This document shows positions 29,501 through 32,167 of a stretch of DNA of 32,167 bases, one piece after another. This DNA comes from Nemertoderma westbladi (Eukaryota > Xenacoelomorpha > Nemertodermatida > Nemertodermatidae), in contig JAUCBJ010007218.1 of assembly GCA_032718475.1 (NCBI GenBank), positions 1 through 32,167 of the forward strand. Reading direction: 5' to 3'. Below the pieces are notes generated by a model. It ran no database searches. It saw only the letters and a list, made by a program, of their open reading frames with translations, and was not told the origin of the DNA. The first letter of the stretch is position 1. Each line of letters opens with the position of its first letter. The translations under genes were made by a program, and so were the position numbers.

Positions 29501-30371
29501 ACTGCTTCGTTCTCTAGCCAAAGTCTTTGACCCTCTTGGTTTATTGTGTCCTTGGACTATTCGCCCCCGTCTTCTACTTCAACGTTCCTGGAAAGTGGGT
29601 GGAGGTTGGAATACTCCTTTACCTATTGATTTACAATCTGAGTGGTTGTCCTGGTCTAAAGAAGCTGACCAGATAGTTACTTTTCCAAGGTGTGTTCATA
29701 TCACCCCATCCTCTCACCTTCACATATTTTGTGATAGCTCATCTCATGCCTATGGTTTCTTGGCATATGTTGTCCAGCCTAGACTTCAGTCTTTCTTGTA
29801 TTACGGCAAATCTCGTGCAGCACCTTTGAAGCCAACCCACTCAACCCCTCGTTTAGAACTACTGGCTGCCCTTATTGGTGCTCGATTCCTCCACCATGTG
29901 CAATCAGCTATCGTTCAACCAGACCATGTGCATCTTTGGACTGATTCCTTGTGTGTCCTCTATTGGATCCGTAAAGGTGTTGCGAAACGGGATGTCTTTG
30001 TATCCAACCGCCTCCAAGAGATTGCGACTCTTTCTTTACCAACCCAATGGCGATATGTGCCTACCACCTTGAATCCTGCTGATTTACCTTCCCGTGGCAC
30101 CCATCTTTCTACACTGTGCAACAGTGATTTGTACCGCCATGGTCCTGCCTACATCACTGAACCTGAAAGCCATTGGCCTCAAGTTCCCACACCACCGCCT
30201 CAACTTCTTACAGTAGAAGTTCCTGATCCATTATTGGATTGCCCTATTGATATTTCACGTTTCTCGACATTACCCATGCTATACGTGTTGCGGCTTGGGT
30301 TTTTCGTTTTGTGTCCAATACCCGACCGGGTTCCTGCCCAGTTTCTGGATTTCCCTGGGCAACTGAGCTGA
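26541..30371 (+). CDS. BEL/Pao Gag-protease-RT-RNase H (element C)
   Basis: Start taken at ATG 26541 (MSDFEND). The open frame reaches back to 26481 but only with GTG. The N terminus carries a TGTPP repeat made by a 15-bp DNA repeat. A Gag domain with RFNGDFIQWRPFWDQF (about 168-183) is the BEL/Pao capsid-type DUF1759 signature. Zinc knuckles lie at about 390-455. The protease motif reads LDDGSKRSYI (about 532) in place of the usual D-S/T-G. RT has VADVVAAFHQV (about 847) and LCDDVV where YVDD is usual (about 918). RNase H has FCDSS (about 1063), PRLELLAAL and WTDSLCVLYW. Homology leaves this frame near 30270; the remaining ~33 codons to 30371 are out-of-frame read-through. The product would lack integrase. 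Confidence 0.88.
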   Translation: MSDFENDTTLPATGTPPTGTPPTGTPPTGIPEVANLRLQLDTERTRCRCFIADLSAVRDLGDRADSDDLAYRINRLETQRSALNHVISQTLEVDTDSQFGEGSTPNRAGHAPLDRGIFDQMDELLFKSQRLLTRLDRASDRTDNNSISSSDSRPQEHIQGLPKIQVPRFNGDFIQWRPFWDQFSVLVHETSLPDIKKFVYLRHSLQGEAKDALAGISASACNYQLSIDLLKQRYGNPHHLIGLYASRICSLPAIIANDVGSFRRTIDIFQGSLREIQTLASEIEPSSQPQNSTQSSGLTSLLLAPLLIQKLPNEVVLEWNRSHTTDRFDLTELLKFVRIELETREAMAFKPPNNSTPKPTADSKQRFSSHNRIEFQRSTVSALPVSERHSCLACGGKPHSMKLCSAFLSKSPEDRSALIRSSHLCHNCLGPHKTASCPSTAKCRSCGKSHHSLLCYSQKSGVSSSSAANTTNSRPDKPISYQPPTSWQPSSASIDPANSATDLEPYTVFVKIARAFIFSPNSDTGVWIHVYLDDGSKRSYIRGSTASHIGLPASQSRTLTTGSFGEQVYSQLSHCVSFDLRSTFSPQPITLMAWTTERLCPDMRQERLLYLPSQIAHLGPWADSFDGNNRTIDLMIGADQLWSVTGQPLIVPGLPTAISTFFGYVLSGPMNSLSNIDHISSPSLFVSELDDDITRLWSLESVGIKEYPIESDPAYTVPCRSQENPLRYQVCLPFKSSRRPTCNRSFVERYQPHVISKLTPSLSTIYSEKIQKLLIDGIAEKASTPPDVGFYLPHHSVSTPKFRVVFNGSSTDCKGVSLNSCLDPGPNLLAPLTDILLRFRLRPFIVVADVVAAFHQVELHPSDRLWVKFLWKGGYYQFKRVPFGLASSSYHLHSTVLSHIYQNADPTFARQLVESLLCDDVVWSGDSQYEADKFLHDSVCLFSNAAMELKVIDSPCKVLGLSLDPTLDIIYVNTSVIKPPTIFNRRELLRSLAKVFDPLGLLCPWTIRPRLLLQRSWKVGGGWNTPLPIDLQSEWLSWSKEADQIVTFPRCVHITPSSHLHIFCDSSSHAYGFLAYVVQPRLQSFLYYGKSRAAPLKPTHSTPRLELLAALIGARFLHHVQSAIVQPDHVHLWTDSLCVLYWIRKGVAKRDVFVSNRLQEIATLSLPTQWRYVPTTLNPADLPSRGTHLSTLCNSDLYRHGPAYITEPESHWPQVPTPPPQLLTVEVPDPLLDCPIDISRFSTLPMLYVLRLGFFVLCPIPDRVPAQFLDFPGQLS

Positions 30372-31894
30372 CTCATGCTTTACACTTCCTAATTCGTGTT
30401 GAGCAACATAAATATTTCGCTGGGGAAGTCACATCCCTTACCAAGAATCCTGATCAGCTGATCACTAGGAGTTCCCCACTTTGGCGATTTCACCCTCTCC
30501 TGAAAGATGGAATCCTTGTATTTATACCTCGGACTGGTGAGATCCCATTAATATTACTTCCCCAACGTAGCCACTTAACATACCTTATTGTTCAGCAAAC
30601 CCACCAAGTCCTTCAACACCAAGGCCCTGAGGCAACATTGTCTCAGATTCGTATCCGCTATTGGATACCTAAGGGTCGCTCCTTGGTCCGTAAGATTGTC
30701 CATGGATGCCCTCGTTGTCAACGCTATCGTGCTGTTGCATACAAACCCCCTGAATCAAGTCTGCCATCATTTCGTTCTACTGCTTTAGCTCCCTTCCAGA
30801 CTACTGGTATTGATTTTTTGGGACCTCTTTATACTACTGGGAAAGTCAAGGTTTGGGTAGCCTTATTCACTTGTGCCTGCATTCGTGCTATCAGCCTTGA
30901 ACCTGTTGACAATCTTAAGTCACAATCTGCATATCTTGCAGTGCGTAAGTTTCTTGCTCGCCGGGTCCCACCTTTTCAGATGGTAGAGTTCCGCTCTGAT
31001 AATGCCAAGACGTTTCTTTCCCTCAGTACCATGCGCTTCCCATCTCATGTCATTACTTGGAGATTTATTCCTGCCCGCTCGCCACATTGGGGTGGCTATT
31101 GGGAGCGTCTGGTTCGTTCTGTGAAGACCTGCCTTCGAACTGTTTGTCACGGTACTGTTCTATCTCGACCTGAACTGGATGCCTTCCTCGCTGAGACGGA
31201 GTCGGTTCTTAACCAGAGGCCACTTACTGCTGCTTCATCCGATCCATCTGATCACCCTCCCATAACACCTGCCAACTTTATCTATGGTGCTCCACCTCCT
31301 GTATCAACTGTTGATGCTGATGCCATAGATGCACCTCTGATTCGCTCTGCCTTGTATAAGCGTGATAAAGCCAACCGCCTTTTTTGGAAGCTGTGGTTGC
31401 ATGACTATCTGTCCTCTTTGCGCACTTGGCGCACTGCTGGTAGTGGTCATGGCAAACTACCCGCCATTGGTGACATTGTATTCGTTCGCGAGTCACTTCC
31501 CAAGGGCCGTGGCTGGACTCCCCGCGGCCAATGGCCAATTGGCCGCATCACCCAAATCTTTATTGGGAAAGATGGTTATCCACATTCTGTTGAACTAAAA
31601 CTCCGTGGCCGTACGACAACTCGCGCTGCGCACTTGCTTGTACCACTCGAATGTGACTCGCCTTACATTTACAACCGTGACCGTGGGGGCTTGCATCAGC
31701 CAGCCACTCATGGCTCTCCCAACCGTGGGGGCACTACTGTTGTTGACTCGCACCACCCCCTACCCATCAATTCGGCGCCACCTGGGGACAATCATGAAGT
31801 TTCTGCACCCCACCCATTGGATGTGTCTCCACCTGATGTGACTATTACCCGTTCCGGTCGAACTGTTAAGCGCCCTGATCGATTTCGTGATTGA
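30272..31894 (+). CDS. BEL/Pao integrase, displaced by one base (element C)
   Basis: The pol homology passes from one frame to the next (minus one) near 30268-30275, consistent with one lost base; this frame then runs open to 31894. After AIRVAAWVFRFV comes the integrase. Its HHCC zinc site (H-x4-H then CPRC) lies near 30600-30720. The catalytic Asp residues are in GIDFLGP (about 30810) and RSDNA (about 30997), and the Glu is in YWERL (about 31102). Only 34 residues separate the last two, against 49 in element D. A C-terminal GDIVFVRE-type domain follows, then a proline/histidine-rich tail ending KRPDRFRD. No start codon of its own is convincing, so it would be made only if the frame were corrected or shifted. 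Confidence 0.85.
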   Translation, partial: THAIRVAAWVFRFVSNTRPGSCPVSGFPWATELTHALHFLIRVEQHKYFAGEVTSLTKNPDQLITRSSPLWRFHPLLKDGILVFIPRTGEIPLILLPQRSHLTYLIVQQTHQVLQHQGPEATLSQIRIRYWIPKGRSLVRKIVHGCPRCQRYRAVAYKPPESSLPSFRSTALAPFQTTGIDFLGPLYTTGKVKVWVALFTCACIRAISLEPVDNLKSQSAYLAVRKFLARRVPPFQMVEFRSDNAKTFLSLSTMRFPSHVITWRFIPARSPHWGGYWERLVRSVKTCLRTVCHGTVLSRPELDAFLAETESVLNQRPLTAASSDPSDHPPITPANFIYGAPPPVSTVDADAIDAPLIRSALYKRDKANRLFWKLWLHDYLSSLRTWRTAGSGHGKLPAIGDIVFVRESLPKGRGWTPRGQWPIGRITQIFIGKDGYPHSVELKLRGRTTTRAAHLLVPLECDSPYIYNRDRGGLHQPATHGSPNRGGTTVVDSHHPLPINSAPPGDNHEVSAPHPLDVSPPDVTITRSGRTVKRPDRFRD

Positions 31895-31914
31895 TCTCCA
31901 TCACGACGTGGGGG

Positions 31915-32167
31915 TGTGCCGACGTTTATAGACTCCTTTCCTACTTATAGACTTAAAGACTCCTTAACTACAGTAGAGATATATAATGGACCTTGATTAT
32001 ATGCTTTATGGCCTTATTGTACACATACCGTACTTACCTACCGGTACAGTACCAAATGCCTTCTTACCTGTCATGCCTGTCAGTCTGTATGCCGACCTAC
32101 CTGCCGACCTATTATATTTCAGTACTTATTATATTATACAGTCCACAAGTTATGCCTACCTTTTATC
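31915..32167 (+). repeat. Element C 3' LTR, partial
   Basis: The first 253 bases, identical to 26007-26259 as far as I can compare; cut by the window edge. Preceded by the purine run ggggg as polypurine tract. Confidence 0.92.

Larger units (their letters stand above)
26007..32167 (+). mobile_element. BEL/Pao retrotransposon C, 3' end outside window
   Basis: LTR starts TGTGCCGACG at 26007 and again at 31915, immediately after a ggggg tract. All 253 bases of the 3' LTR present match the 5' LTR. Gag-Pol fills 26541-31894. Perfect LTR identity over this stretch points to a very recent insertion. The flank left of the element is tcaaa; the right-hand target duplication would lie beyond 32167. 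Confidence 0.92.

Noticed and set aside
30280-30330. Programmed -1 frameshifting at the gggtttttcgtttt run in C
   Set aside because: Homology has already switched frame before this run, and no X-XXY-YYZ heptamer is in phase.

Overview
This is animal nuclear DNA, most likely from a marine invertebrate. The evidence is a cytosolic ribosomal protein eL18 gene of metazoan type, several LTR retrotransposons including BEL/Pao elements (a group confined to animals), a tRNA-derived SINE-like repeat whose body resembles SINE cores I remember from molluscs, and AT-rich non-coding DNA packed with microsatellites and fold-back repeats. The words taggcct and accggtac recur throughout. The species cannot be fixed from the sequence; an echinoderm, hemichordate or mollusc would all fit.

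Layout. 1-8990 is gene-poor: an inverted-repeat transposon-like element (65-1150), a SINE-like repeat (2192-2357, minus), an intact intronless eL18 ORF (2638-3204, minus), two fold-back elements (about 3890-4230 and 4364-4802), twin hairpins (5782-5888) and a 4.5-copy minisatellite of about 130 bp (7815-8397). At 8994-9583 lies a GC-rich open frame of unknown function that ends at a good splice-donor sequence.

9668-32167 is almost entirely retrotransposon. Element A (9673-17200) is complete, with 1237-bp LTRs that are about 99% identical, a GGCCG target-site duplication, a 1.26-kb leader and one 1238-codon ORF. That ORF ends in retroviral-type zinc knuckles and a basic tail. A has no protease, reverse transcriptase or integrase, so it looks like a non-autonomous element with a giant Gag-like protein. 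Immediately next to it, sharing the GGCCG, is the 5' LTR and leader of a diverged relative, B (17206-19425). B has no ORF where A has one. It is followed by about 850 bp of unassigned AT-rich DNA and then by a BEL/Pao nucleocapsid-protease-RT-RNase H-integrase frame (D, 20282-25141) that lacks the N-terminal part of Gag and is broken by a single in-frame TGA. A second, young BEL/Pao element, C (26007 to the window end), has 253 bp of 3' LTR identical to its 5' LTR and one frameshift between RNase H and integrase.

How the parts fit. A carries the capsid-like half without enzymes, while B/D carries the enzymes without the capsid half; A and B share LTR blocks and leader architecture. This fits a non-autonomous/autonomous pair, but whether D belongs to B or is a separate insertion cannot be settled here. 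The leaders of A and B each hold a tandem ~290-bp module that looks homogenised within each element. I regard this, together with the giant Gag-like ORF, as the most novel content of the window.
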